Of a stretch of DNA of 40,433 nt, positions 17,683 to 25,726 are shown piece after piece (within the stretch, counting starts at the first letter, position 1; every line of letters starts with the position of its first letter). The notes beneath the pieces were generated by a model. The model saw only the letters and a list, made by a program, of their open reading frames with translations. It was not told where the DNA came from and did not search any database. The position numbers and the translations under genes are program-made. The stretch is from an uncultured Collinsella sp. (GTDB taxonomy: Bacteria; Actinomycetota; Coriobacteriia; Coriobacteriales; Coriobacteriaceae), in NCBI GenBank assembly GCA_900541195.1, contig UQIY01000018.1, forward strand, positions 1 to 40,433, written 5' to 3'.

Positions 17683-17710
17683 CGGAGCCGTATTGCAATG
17701 CGGCCCCGAT
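17681..17710. promoter_or_regulatory. 30-bp dyad at the acpP transcription start
   Basis: A dyad from ATCGGAGCCG through the centre ATTGCAAT to CGGCCCCGAT. Of 15 pairs, 13 are Watson-Crick, one is T-G and one is mismatched (17686/17705). It overlaps the candidate -10 and +1 of acpP, the usual place for a repressor operator. There is no T run, so it is not a terminator; it could alternatively fold in the 5' leader. Confidence 0.5.
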
Positions 17711-17753
17711 TGCCGTGTTGCGTTGTGTTCCATGACATACGAGAGGAAGCGCT

Positions 17754-17996
17754 ATGGACCGCTCCGAAATCTTCGATAAGATCGCCGAAATCGCCGCTGA
17801 CGTGCTGGGCGTCGATGTCGCCGACATTAGCGACGAGACCACTTTTGACGATCTCGATGCCGATTCGCTCGAGCGTCTGCAGCTGGTGACGGCCATCGAG
17901 GACGAGTTCGACCTCGAGATCGATGACGAGACCCTGCTGTCGCTCAACTCCGTCGCCGACGCCGTCGACGCGATCGAAAACGCCAAGGAGGCCTAA
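17754..17996 (+). CDS. acpP: Acyl carrier protein
   Basis: 80-residue acidic four-helix carrier protein. The phosphopantetheine attachment motif is DADSLERLQL with Ser near residue 40, in place of the more common GADSLDTVEL. The surrounding ISDETTFDDL and FDLEIDDET segments are standard ACP. GAGAGGAAG lies just before the ATG. It carries acyl chains for fatty-acid synthesis and is the substrate or product of PlsX encoded upstream. The last codons (Lys-Glu-Ala) contain AAGGAGG, the Shine-Dalgarno for rnc. The acpP-rnc-smc order is conserved. Confidence 0.95.
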   Translation: MDRSEIFDKIAEIAADVLGVDVADISDETTFDDLDADSLERLQLVTAIEDEFDLEIDDETLLSLNSVADAVDAIENAKEA

Positions 17997-17999
17997 GTC

Positions 18000-18725
18000 T
18001 TGGCTTTGTCTGAACGACTCACGCGTGCCCAGGAGATTCTGGGCCATGAGTTCAATAACAAGGTGCTGCTGCGCGCGGCGCTCACGCATCCCTCGGCCGT
18101 CGAGGGCCTGCCGGTCTCTGCCAGCTATGAGCGCCTTGAATTTTTGGGCGATTCCATTTTGGGCGCCGTGGTGGCCCGTTCGCTCTTTGAGTCCTATCCC
18201 GAGTTTGACGAGGGCAAGCTCACACGCCTGAAGGTGTCCCTTGTCTCGGGCGCCACGCTGTCCGAGGTGTCGCACGAGCTGGGTATCGACGACATCATCA
18301 TCTTTGGCGCCTCCGAGACCGGTACCGGCGCCCGTGGCCTGCACTCGGCGCTTGAGAACGTTTACGAGTCGCTCGTGGGCGCGCTGTACCTGGATGCCGG
18401 TTGGGATGCGGCGGCGGAGTTCATCCACCGTACGCTTAAGCCGCACCTGGCCACCGAGCGTGCCGAGCACCCCGCGAACCCCAAGTCGTTCTTGCAGGAG
18501 TGCGTGCAGGCAGACGGCCACGAGCCTCCCGCGTATAAGCTGGTCGGCTCCGAGGGCCCCGCGCATGCGCCCACCTTTACCGCTGTGGTGCTCATCGACG
18601 GTATTCGCCAGGGCCGCGGCACCGGTTCCTCCAAGAAGGAGGCCGAGGGAGCCGCTGCGCTCGAGGCGCTCGACCGTATGGGCTACACTACCAACGGCGT
18701 GATTCTCAACAAGAAGCCTGTTTAA
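18000..18725 (+). CDS. rnc: Ribonuclease III
   Basis: 241-residue double-strand-specific endonuclease that processes rRNA precursors. The signature ERLEFLGDSILGAVVA lies near residues 43-58. The second acidic catalytic motif, ALENVYESLVGALYLDAGW, lies near 120-138. A C-terminal double-stranded-RNA-binding domain runs from NPKSFLQECVQADG through GTGSSKKEAEGAAA. The start is a TTG at 18000, supported by AAGGAGG at 17985-17991 (8-nt spacing) located inside acpP, which couples the two genes. The length is normal for the family. Confidence 0.96.
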   Translation: MALSERLTRAQEILGHEFNNKVLLRAALTHPSAVEGLPVSASYERLEFLGDSILGAVVARSLFESYPEFDEGKLTRLKVSLVSGATLSEVSHELGIDDIIIFGASETGTGARGLHSALENVYESLVGALYLDAGWDAAAEFIHRTLKPHLATERAEHPANPKSFLQECVQADGHEPPAYKLVGSEGPAHAPTFTAVVLIDGIRQGRGTGSSKKEAEGAAALEALDRMGYTTNGVILNKKPV

Positions 18726-18735
18726 GCGAGGAACC

Positions 18736-21700
18736 GTGTATCTCAAGTCCCTCACGCTCAAAGGGTTCAAGTCGTTTGCCGACCGCGCCCATATGTCATT
18801 TGAGCCGGGCCTGACCGTTATCGTCGGTCCCAACGGCTCGGGAAAATCGAACATCTCCGACTCGATTCTGTGGGTCCTGGGCGAGCAGAGCGCCAAGCAG
18901 CTGCGCGGCCAGGCCATGGAGGACGTCATCTTCTCGGGCTCGTCGGCGCGCAAGCCGGTGGGTGTCGCCGAGGTCACGCTGGTGCTCGATAACTCGGACC
19001 ATATGCTGCCCGTCGACTTTGACGAGGTCGCCATTACCCGTCGCATGTACCGCTCGGGCGAAAGCGAGTACCTCATCAACTCGAGCCCGTGCCGCCTGAT
19101 GGACATTCAGGACATTCTGCACGATTCTGGCCTGGGCAAGGATACGCATTCCATTATCAGCCAGGGCAAGCTCGACGCCATTTTGCAGAGCCGCCCCGAG
19201 GAGCGCCGCGCCCTTATTGAAGAGGCCGCCGGCATTTCCAAGCATAAGCGCCGCAAGGAGCGTGCACTTAAAAAGATTAAATCGATGGACGAGCACCTGA
19301 CCCGTGCCCGCGACATCAATAAGGAGATTGCCCGTCAGCTGCGCCCGCTGGAGCGTCAGGTCGATCGTGCGCGCAAGTACAAAGAGCTGTCCTCGCGCGC
19401 GAACGAGCTTACGCAGATGCTGGCCGTTGACGAACTTCGTTCGCTGCAGTCGCAGTGGAACGACCTGGAGAGCCGCTCTAAGGAGGGCGCTGCCGAGCTT
19501 GAGCTTGCGCAATACCGCTTGGGCGAAAAGGAGCGTGAGCTCGAGAAGCTTCAGGTCATGCTCGAGGAAAAGGGCCTGTTTGTGGGCGATCTGGGCGAGC
19601 AGCGCCGCCATATGCAAGACGTGGTCGGCCGCATCAACTCAGACATGCGCCTGCTCGAGGAAAAGGGCCACAACATGGTGTCGCGCCTGTCCGACATGCG
19701 CGGCCAGATCTCGAGCTCCGAGCATCAGCGTCGTCGCGTGGTCGAGGAGCTCGAGGATGCGCGTGCCCAGCTTGAGGAAGTGACCGGTGCGCACATGCAG
19801 GCCCAGGAGGACGTTGACGCCGCCGGACCTGCCGCCGCCCAGCTCCACGAGCGTCGCGTTGCGCTCGACAATCAGATTTCGCAGCTTACGCGCGAGCAGC
19901 GCGACGTGCAGCGTGTGGCCGATAACGCCGCGCTCGAGCTCGCCAAGGTGAAGGACTCGCTGAGCAATGCCGAGGTCGAGGACAACATGTACGCATCGCG
20001 CCTGGAGCAGATCGACGAGCAGCTCGAGGAGGTCACGGCCTCGCTCGAGAGCCGTCGCGGCCGCGCTGAGGAGCTTGACGGCGCACTCGATCGGGCTCGC
20101 CAAGCCCAGGTCGATGCGCGCGAGGCAACCGAGGTCGCGCGTGCGGCGCTCAAGGACCTACGTGCCCGCGAGAGTGAGGCGCGCAACAAGCTGTCCGAGG
20201 TGCGCTCGGAGCTTGCCAGCCAAAAAAAGCTCGATGCCCGCATGGCAGACAGCTCGCCGCTGGTGAGCCGTCTGATGGGCGCGCTGGGCGATGATGTCTC
20301 GGGTCGTCTGGGCGATGTACTCGAGGCTCCTCGTGAGCTCGAGGGCCTGGTTGAGCAGCTGCTTGCCGGCGATATCGATGCCCTGCTGTTTGATGACGCC
20401 GCCACGCTTGAGCGTGCCGGTCGTGCGGCTCTGGACCAAAAGAAGGCCTCGGGCGAGGCACTGCTGGTGGCGAGCAGTGTGAGCAGCTCTGCTGCTGCTA
20501 AGGGTGCTGCCGGTTCTCGTCTGGTCGATCGCCTGTCCGTGCGCGCCGGGTATGGCCCGGTTGTCGAGGCCCTGCTCGGCGGCTATTACGTGGTCGATGA
20601 CTTGGCTGCCGCGCTGACGGCACCAGTCGTTGACGGCGTGACCTATGTGACTCCCGATGGCGCCCGCGTGAGCTGTGGCGGCCTGGTGCGCGTGGGGCTC
20701 GATGCCGGCGAGGCCTCGGGTGCCCTGGAGCGCAAGCGTCGTATTCGTGAGCTGGAGGGCCTGGAGCCTGATCTGGCTGCCGTGTTTGAGCATGTGTCGG
20801 ATCAGGTCGTCGAGGCCAATGCGGCCGCCGAGGAGGCGCGTGCCGCCGAGGGCGATGCCGCCGGCGAGATCGCCCGTCTTGAGGGCGAGCGCCGCTCGCT
20901 GCTCTCCGAGATCGGCCGCCTGGAGCAAAGCGCCAACAATGCCGAGGTCGAGCGCGTGCGCATCTCCAAGCGCCGCGAGCAGGCCGCCGAGGCCGTTCGC
21001 GCTGCGCGCCCGCGCGTTGACGAGCTCACCCGTTCGCGTGACGAGGCCCGTGCGCAGGCAAGCGACTTGGGTCTCCAGATTGCCGAAGCCAACGACGAGC
21101 TCGATCGCGTGCGCCGTGACGATTCCGAGGCAGCCGGCAAGCTCGCCGATGCCAAGGTGCGCCTGGCCCAGACGAGCGAGCGTCTGCGTTCGCTGAAGGG
21201 CCGTGTGCCCGACCTGGAGCATCGCCTGGAGGGCATCGACCGCCGTATCCGCGGAACACGCCAAGCCTCGCGCTCACTCGAGCTGCTGCGCTTGCGCGTC
21301 GATCCCATGCACGAGCGCTATTCGGCCCTGCTGGAGCGCGCGTCGGATTGGGCCGCGCGCCTGCGTGACCAGGCTTCGCTCGAGGAGGCGGACTCGGCCT
21401 CGCTCAAGAAGACCATCGAGGACGCCAAGGCCGAGGTCTCCCGCGCCAAGGAGCGGGTCGATGCCGCCACGGCGACGCAAAATGATTTCAAGGTCGCACG
21501 CGGCAAGCTCGAGGTGCAGGTAGAGGCGGCCATCAAGGCTATTACCGCCGATGGCACCACGGTGCTCGAGGAAGCGCTCATGCTTCCTGCGCCTACCGAC
21601 CGCGACGCCGCCGAGCGTGAGCTCAACCAGCTCGTGCGCCAAATCAACAACCTGGGCCCTGTGAACCAGGTTGCCATGGAGGAGTACGAGCAGCTCAAGC

Positions 21701-22272
21701 GCCGCGCCGATTACATCGAGGAGCAACTGGCCGATCTGGAGAGCGCGCGTAAGGCGCTCACCAAGATCACCGTGGCCATCGACCGCAAGATGCGTAAGGC
21801 CTTCCTGGTGACCTTTGAGAAGGTCGATGCGAACTTCCGCGAGATCTTCGCCATGCTGTTCCCGGGAGGCCAGGCGCATCTGGAGATGACCGACCCCGAG
21901 CATCCTGCCGAGACGGGCATCGAGGTCGTGGCGCAGCCGCGCGGCAAGCGCATCACCAAGATGATGCTCATGTCGGGCGGCGAGAAGAGCCTGACGGCGC
22001 TCGCCTTGCTCTTTGCCGTGTATCGCACGCGTACGGTGCCGTTCTATGTGCTGGACGAGGTCGAGGCGGCGCTCGATGACGCCAACCTGTCCAAGCTCAT
22101 CGGCGCGCTCGATGTTTTGCGTTCCGATACGCAGCTCTTGGTTATCTCGCATCAGCGCCGTACTATGGAGGACGCTGACGTCCTCTACGGCGTCTCGATG
22201 CAAGCCGACGGCGTCAGCCGCGTCGTCTCGCAAAAACTCGATCGCGAAACCGGAAAGGTCGTGAATGCATAA
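18736..22272 (+). CDS. smc: Chromosome segregation protein SMC
   Basis: 1178-residue structural-maintenance-of-chromosomes ATPase, core of the bacterial condensin. The N-terminal head has LKSLTLKGFKSFAD and Walker A VGPNGSGKSN (about residues 31-40). Long coiled coils run from about 170 to 500 and from about 680 to 1010. A hinge in between contains the Gly-rich GYGPVVEALLGGYYVVDDL. The C-terminal head has the ABC signature LMSGGEKSLTALAL (about 1075) and Walker B FYVLDEVEAALDDANL (about 1100). It uses a GTG start with CGAGGA upstream. The scpA/scpB partners are not in the window. It overlaps ftsY by one base (TAATG), the conserved smc-ftsY pairing. Confidence 0.97.
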   Translation: MYLKSLTLKGFKSFADRAHMSFEPGLTVIVGPNGSGKSNISDSILWVLGEQSAKQLRGQAMEDVIFSGSSARKPVGVAEVTLVLDNSDHMLPVDFDEVAITRRMYRSGESEYLINSSPCRLMDIQDILHDSGLGKDTHSIISQGKLDAILQSRPEERRALIEEAAGISKHKRRKERALKKIKSMDEHLTRARDINKEIARQLRPLERQVDRARKYKELSSRANELTQMLAVDELRSLQSQWNDLESRSKEGAAELELAQYRLGEKERELEKLQVMLEEKGLFVGDLGEQRRHMQDVVGRINSDMRLLEEKGHNMVSRLSDMRGQISSSEHQRRRVVEELEDARAQLEEVTGAHMQAQEDVDAAGPAAAQLHERRVALDNQISQLTREQRDVQRVADNAALELAKVKDSLSNAEVEDNMYASRLEQIDEQLEEVTASLESRRGRAEELDGALDRARQAQVDAREATEVARAALKDLRARESEARNKLSEVRSELASQKKLDARMADSSPLVSRLMGALGDDVSGRLGDVLEAPRELEGLVEQLLAGDIDALLFDDAATLERAGRAALDQKKASGEALLVASSVSSSAAAKGAAGSRLVDRLSVRAGYGPVVEALLGGYYVVDDLAAALTAPVVDGVTYVTPDGARVSCGGLVRVGLDAGEASGALERKRRIRELEGLEPDLAAVFEHVSDQVVEANAAAEEARAAEGDAAGEIARLEGERRSLLSEIGRLEQSANNAEVERVRISKRREQAAEAVRAARPRVDELTRSRDEARAQASDLGLQIAEANDELDRVRRDDSEAAGKLADAKVRLAQTSERLRSLKGRVPDLEHRLEGIDRRIRGTRQASRSLELLRLRVDPMHERYSALLERASDWAARLRDQASLEEADSASLKKTIEDAKAEVSRAKERVDAATATQNDFKVARGKLEVQVEAAIKAITADGTTVLEEALMLPAPTDRDAAERELNQLVRQINNLGPVNQVAMEEYEQLKRRADYIEEQLADLESARKALTKITVAIDRKMRKAFLVTFEKVDANFREIFAMLFPGGQAHLEMTDPEHPAETGIEVVAQPRGKRITKMMLMSGGEKSLTALALLFAVYRTRTVPFYVLDEVEAALDDANLSKLIGALDVLRSDTQLLVISHQRRTMEDADVLYGVSMQADGVSRVVSQKLDRETGKVVNA

Positions 22273-23189
22273 TGGGATTCTTCGATGCTCTCTCGCGCGG
22301 ACTTGAGCGCAGCCGCGAGGCCCTCAACGAGGTCTTTTATTTTGGCGGCGAGGTCGACGAGGATTTTTGGGAGGACCTAGAGGACACTCTCGTCATGGGT
22401 GACATGGGTGCCGAGGTCGCGATTAAGGTGTCCGATGACCTGCGCGATGCCGCGGCCAAGAAGAACCTCAAGACCGCCCCGCAACTCCGTCGCGCCCTGG
22501 CCGAGCAGCTCGAGCAACATTTTGTGCCCGCCGAGCGAGATCCGTTCGCCGACACGCCGAGCTGCGTGCTGTTTGTGGGCATTAACGGTGCCGGCAAGAC
22601 CACCACGGTCGGCAAGATCGCGAGCGCCATGGCTGCCCGCGGCAAGAACGTCGTGATCGGTTCGGCCGATACCTTCCGCGCCGCCGCCATCGAGCAACTC
22701 GATGTGTGGGGCCAGCGCGCAGGCGTCCCCGTCATCAAGCGCGACCGCGGCTCCGACCCGGCAAGCGTTTGCTACGACGTGCTCGACGAGGCCGACAAGC
22801 GCGGCAGCGACCTGGTGCTTATCGACACCGCCGGCCGTCTGCACACGAGCCCCGAACTCATGCGTGAGCTTGCCAAGGTGGTCAACGTGACGCGTAAGCG
22901 CGCCGCCAATATGGCCGCCGGCCCCATGCCTGTCTCGGTCGTCCTCGTGATCGATGCCGCGACAGGCCAAAACGGTCTGAACCAGGCGCTCGAGTTTAAC
23001 GAGGCGCTGGGTCTGGACGGTATTATCATGACAAAGCTCGACGGAACGGCTAAGGGCGGTATCGCCATGGCCGTTGCCGAGAAGCTCAAGCTCCCGATCC
23101 TGCGCGTGGGCGTGGGCGAGCAGGTCGATGACCTGCAGGAGTTCAATGCCAAAGATTTCTGCCGCGCCCTGGTGGGCGAGTCCAACTAA
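22272..23189 (+). CDS. ftsY: Signal recognition particle receptor FtsY
   Basis: 305-residue SRP GTPase that docks SRP-ribosome complexes at the membrane. It is the short form lacking the long acidic A domain of E. coli. A helical N domain (MGFFDALSRGLERSREALNE..., to about residue 90) precedes the G domain. That domain has G1 GINGAGKTTTVGK, the insertion-box motif SADTFRAAAIEQL, DTAGRLHTS (G3) and TKLDGTAKGG (G4). The N-terminal GFFDALSRGLERSR helix is probably the lipid-binding targeting segment. It is coupled to smc by a one-base overlap; ffh follows 10 bp downstream, so both SRP GTPases come from one transcript. Confidence 0.96.
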   Translation: MGFFDALSRGLERSREALNEVFYFGGEVDEDFWEDLEDTLVMGDMGAEVAIKVSDDLRDAAAKKNLKTAPQLRRALAEQLEQHFVPAERDPFADTPSCVLFVGINGAGKTTTVGKIASAMAARGKNVVIGSADTFRAAAIEQLDVWGQRAGVPVIKRDRGSDPASVCYDVLDEADKRGSDLVLIDTAGRLHTSPELMRELAKVVNVTRKRAANMAAGPMPVSVVLVIDAATGQNGLNQALEFNEALGLDGIIMTKLDGTAKGGIAMAVAEKLKLPILRVGVGEQVDDLQEFNAKDFCRALVGESN

Positions 23190-23199
23190 GGAGTAACCA

Positions 23200-24675
23200 G
23201 TGTTTGATTCCCTGAGCGATCGCCTCAACGACACATTTGACCGCTTGCGCGGCAAGGGTAAGCTGACCGAGGCCGATATCACCTCGGCCATGCGCGACAT
23301 TCGCATGGCGCTGCTTGAGGCCGACGTCAACTTCAAGGTCGTCAAGGAGTTTGTCGCCAAGACCAAGGAGCGCTGCATGACCGCCGAGGTCATGGAGTCG
23401 CTGTCGCCGGCGCAAAACGTCGTCAAGATCGTGCTCGACGAGCTCACCGAGATGCTCGGCTCAACCGAGAGCAAGCTCGTCTTTAGCAACCGCATTCCCA
23501 ATGTCATCATGCTCGTGGGCCTGCAGGGCTCCGGTAAGACCACGGCGGCCGTAAAGCTGGCCTACCTGCTCAAGAAACAGGGCCGCTCGCCGCTGCTCGC
23601 CGCGTGCGACGTCTATCGTCCCGCCGCTGCCGACCAGCTGGCCACGCTCGGTGGCGAGATCGGCGTGCCGGTCTTCCGCGGTGACGGAGCGCACCCGGTC
23701 GATATTGCCAAGGGCGCCATCCAGGAGGCCGTCGACCACCTGCGTGACGTGGTCATCGTCGATACCGCCGGTCGTCTTCAGATCGACGAGCAGATGATGC
23801 AGGAGGCCGTCGACATCAAGAAGGCCGTCAAGCCCGACCAGGTGCTGATGGTCGTCGACGCCATGACCGGCCAGGACATCGTCAACGTCGTCTCGACCTT
23901 CGCCGATCGCACAGACTTTGACGGTGTGATCATCTCCAAGCTCGACGGCGATGCCCGTGGCGGCGGCGCACTTTCGGTGCGTCAGGTGACCGGTAAGCCC
24001 ATCAAGTTTGTGAGCATGGGCGAGAAACCCGATTCGCTTGAGCCGTTCTATCCCGATCGCATGGCCAAGCGCATTCTGGGCATGGGCGATGTTGTCGGCA
24101 TTATCGAGAAGGCCCAGGAGGCAGCCGATGCAGAGCAGCTTGAGGCTGCCGAGCGTATGCTGCGCGAGGGCTTCACCATGAACGATATGCTCGACCAGAT
24201 GAAAGCCGTCAAAAAGATGGGCGGCATGAAGGGTATCCTGGGCATGCTCCCCGGTGGTCAGCGTGCACTCAACCAGATGGGCGGCAACCTGGACGAGGGT
24301 ATCTTCGATAAGAACGAGGCCATCATCATGTCGATGACCAAGGAGGAGCGCCTGCGTCCCTCCATCATCAACGGCCAGCGCCGCGCGCGTATCGCCAAGG
24401 GCGCCGGCGTAACCCCCACCGAGGTCAACAGCCTTATGAAGCAGTGGGGCGAGATGAATAAGATGATGGGCCGCATGCGCACGATGGCCAATCAGGCACA
24501 GGCCGGCGGCAAAAAGGGCAAAAAGGGAAAGAAGGGCAAGAAGATGCGCATGCCAAATATCCCTGGCCTGGACGCTATGGGTCTGGGCGGCATGGGCGGC
24601 CTGGGTACGGGCGGTCCCAAGTCCGATATGGAGCTGCTGCGCCAGATGGAAGCGCAGATGCGCAATAAGAAATAG
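23200..24675 (+). CDS. ffh: Signal recognition particle protein Ffh
   Basis: 491-residue SRP54 homologue that binds signal peptides and 4.5S RNA. The N domain (MFDSLSDRLNDTFDRLRGKG) is followed by the G domain with GLQGSGKTTAAVKLA, CDVYRPAAADQL, DTAGRLQIDE and SKLDGDARGGGAL. The Met-rich M domain from about residue 330 contains MKAVKKMGGMKGILGMLPG and the RNA-binding RRARIAKGAGVTPTEVN helix-turn-helix. The tail carries a Gly-Lys-Lys repeat (KKGKKGKKGKK) and a Gly/Met-rich stretch, somewhat longer than in most homologues. GTG start with AAGGAG upstream. The small regulator YlxM, often between ftsY and ffh, is absent, and rpsP does not follow. Confidence 0.97.
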   Translation: MFDSLSDRLNDTFDRLRGKGKLTEADITSAMRDIRMALLEADVNFKVVKEFVAKTKERCMTAEVMESLSPAQNVVKIVLDELTEMLGSTESKLVFSNRIPNVIMLVGLQGSGKTTAAVKLAYLLKKQGRSPLLAACDVYRPAAADQLATLGGEIGVPVFRGDGAHPVDIAKGAIQEAVDHLRDVVIVDTAGRLQIDEQMMQEAVDIKKAVKPDQVLMVVDAMTGQDIVNVVSTFADRTDFDGVIISKLDGDARGGGALSVRQVTGKPIKFVSMGEKPDSLEPFYPDRMAKRILGMGDVVGIIEKAQEAADAEQLEAAERMLREGFTMNDMLDQMKAVKKMGGMKGILGMLPGGQRALNQMGGNLDEGIFDKNEAIIMSMTKEERLRPSIINGQRRARIAKGAGVTPTEVNSLMKQWGEMNKMMGRMRTMANQAQAGGKKGKKGKKGKKMRMPNIPGLDAMGLGGMGGLGTGGPKSDMELLRQMEAQMRNKK

Positions 24676-24700
24676 GGCTGTAATTCCAGCTTGATATGGC

Positions 24701-24732
24701 AAAGGCCACTCGGAAGTTACCGGGTGGCCTTT
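24701..24732. terminator. Bidirectional terminator between ffh and the DUF134-NifX gene
   Basis: 13-bp stem (24701-24713 with 24720-24732, one wobble) starting AAAGGCCAC and ending GTGGCCTTT, with a 6-nt loop. A/T-containing ends on both sides could serve ffh (+) and the convergent minus-strand gene. Confidence 0.8.
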
Positions 24733-24795
24733 GTTGTTGGCTTTGATTGTTGGGCTGCGTTTAGCGTCGTGCCCTGAGCTCGTGGTGCCGTGCCG

Positions 24796-25560
24796 TTAGT
24801 GGCAGCCACAGCCCTCGTGGCCCTCGTGCTCGTGATGGCCGTGGCAGCTGCAGGACTCGCCATGTTCGTGGGCGTGGTCGTGGTCATGGCCGTGGCAGCC
24901 GCACGTGGCCTCGCCGTTCTGTGCGAGCGTGCCGGCGATAAGGGCCTCGACGCAAGCGTCGCAGCTGCCCTGGGCACCTGCGTATACTGTGATGCCGGCC
25001 TGTGAGAGCGCGTTGATGGCGCCACCGCCGATACCGCCGCAGATGAGCGTGTCCACGCCGCCGTTGGCGAGCAGGCTCGCAAGGGCACCGTGGCCGGTGC
25101 CGCTGGTGCCCACGACCTGTTCGTTGAGCACCTTGCCGTCCTGAATGTCGTAGATCTTGAACTGCTCGCTGCGGCCAAAGTGCATAAAGATGTTGCCGTT
25201 GTCGTACGTGGTTGCCACCCTCATGGTGTCGACCTCCTTTGCTGGCCATACGGCCGTCGCTGTGGTGATGGGGGAGTACGCGATATTGCCGCCTTCGATG
25301 ACGATCGCCCGTCCATTGACCAGCGCGTTTGCCACCTTGCGATGTGCTCGACTGCAAATTGCCGCCACCGTGGCGCGCGCGATGCCCATCTGCTGTGCGA
25401 CTGCCTCTTGGTTAAGGCCTTCCAGGTCGCACAGGCGCAGCACCTCGAGTTCGTCGATCGTCATGTCGATGGCGTCTCCGCTGGCTAGGCCGTCAGGGGT
25501 AAAGCCGCGGTATTCGGGGATGATCCCGACGCGGCGCAGTTTTTCGCGTCTTCCTGCCAT
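24796..25560 (-). CDS. DUF134 HTH fused to NifX/NifB-type cofactor-binding domain with Cys/His tail
   Basis: 254-residue fusion. Residues 1-95 are a DUF134 (UPF0251) module: IPEYRGFTPDG, a DELEVLRLCDLEGLNQEAVA segment, then a sigma-4-like helix-turn-helix (AQQMGIARATVAAICSRAHRKVANAL). Residues about 113-215 are a dinitrogenase iron-molybdenum cofactor-binding fold (MRVATTYDNGNIFMHFGRSEQFKIYD ... LICGGIGGGAINALSQAGI). The last ~38 residues are a Cys/His-rich metal-binding tail (CGCHGHDHDHAHEHGE...). It starts at ATG 25560 behind AAGGAGGG. A strong internal ribosome site precedes Met113. No nif genes are nearby, so nitrogenase work is unlikely. I infer a metal- or Fe-S-responsive autoregulator; the ligand is unknown. 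Confidence 0.85.
   Translation of the reverse strand: MAGRREKLRRVGIIPEYRGFTPDGLASGDAIDMTIDELEVLRLCDLEGLNQEAVAQQMGIARATVAAICSRAHRKVANALVNGRAIVIEGGNIAYSPITTATAVWPAKEVDTMRVATTYDNGNIFMHFGRSEQFKIYDIQDGKVLNEQVVGTSGTGHGALASLLANGGVDTLICGGIGGGAINALSQAGITVYAGAQGSCDACVEALIAGTLAQNGEATCGCHGHDHDHAHEHGESCSCHGHHEHEGHEGCGCH
25222..25240 (-). promoter_or_regulatory. Internal ribosome-binding site and in-frame start in the DUF134-NifX gene
   Basis: On the minus strand AAAGGAGGTC (25240-25231) is a near-perfect Shine-Dalgarno, 8 nt before the in-frame ATG at 25224-25222 (Met113). That Met begins exactly where stand-alone NifX-type proteins begin (MRVATTYDNG). A 142-residue metal-domain protein (24796-25224) could therefore be made separately from the fusion. 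Confidence 0.65.
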
Positions 25561-25574
25561 GCGCCCTCCTTATC

Positions 25575-25586
25575 TGACATATGTCA
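25575..25586. promoter_or_regulatory. Operator-like palindrome, proximal copy
   Basis: TGACATATGTCA, a perfect 12-bp palindrome, covers the predicted start point of the minus-strand DUF134-NifX promoter, 15 bp before its ATG. A second copy lies 53 bp away. Confidence 0.6.
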
Positions 25587-25591
25587 ACAAT

Positions 25592-25619
25592 AGAATAGCG
25601 AACGCGCAGATTTGCGCAA
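25592..25619 (-). promoter_or_regulatory. Promoter of the DUF134-NifX gene
   Basis: On the minus strand, TTGCGC (25619-25614), a 16-bp spacer, then TATTCT (25597-25592). The match is moderate. It sits between the two TGRCATATGTCA palindromes, an arrangement expected for repression. Confidence 0.5.
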
Positions 25620-25624
25620 GGAAT

Positions 25625-25642
25625 TTCTGGCATATGTCAGAA
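25625..25642. promoter_or_regulatory. Operator-like palindrome, distal copy
   Basis: TTCTGGCATATGTCAGAA, an 18-bp palindrome with one mismatched pair. Its core TGGCATATGTCA differs from the proximal copy at one base. Centre-to-centre distance is 53 bp, about five helical turns. It also lies between the minus-strand -35 and the divergent thyA gene. Confidence 0.6.
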
Positions 25643-25686
25643 AATGAGGGCTTATGTTTGGGCTGTGGGGCCGCGTGCGCCTGGGC

Positions 25687-25692
25687 TACAAT
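25687..25692 (+). promoter_or_regulatory. Candidate -10 of thyA
   Basis: TACAAT, preceded by TGGGC, lies 35 bp before the thyA ATG. No matching -35 is seen at 16-18 bp. thyA has no other upstream + strand gene to be transcribed from. Confidence 0.4.
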
Positions 25693-25726
25693 GAATCTCG
25701 CTTATAGGCGACTGACAGGAGGGTCA

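Noticed and set aside
24520..24545. Short AAAGGGCAAGAAGGGC-like repeats in ffh
   Set aside because: They are codon repeats for the Gly-Lys-Lys tail of the M domain, not an independent DNA element.
24796..25224. NifX-like domain as evidence of nitrogen fixation
   Set aside because: No nifHDK or nifB genes are present, and such domains are common in non-diazotrophs.
25157..25726. 190-codon N-terminal extension of thyA
   Set aside because: It is antisense to the DUF134-NifX gene and crosses the divergent promoter region; ATG 25727 has a strong ribosome site.
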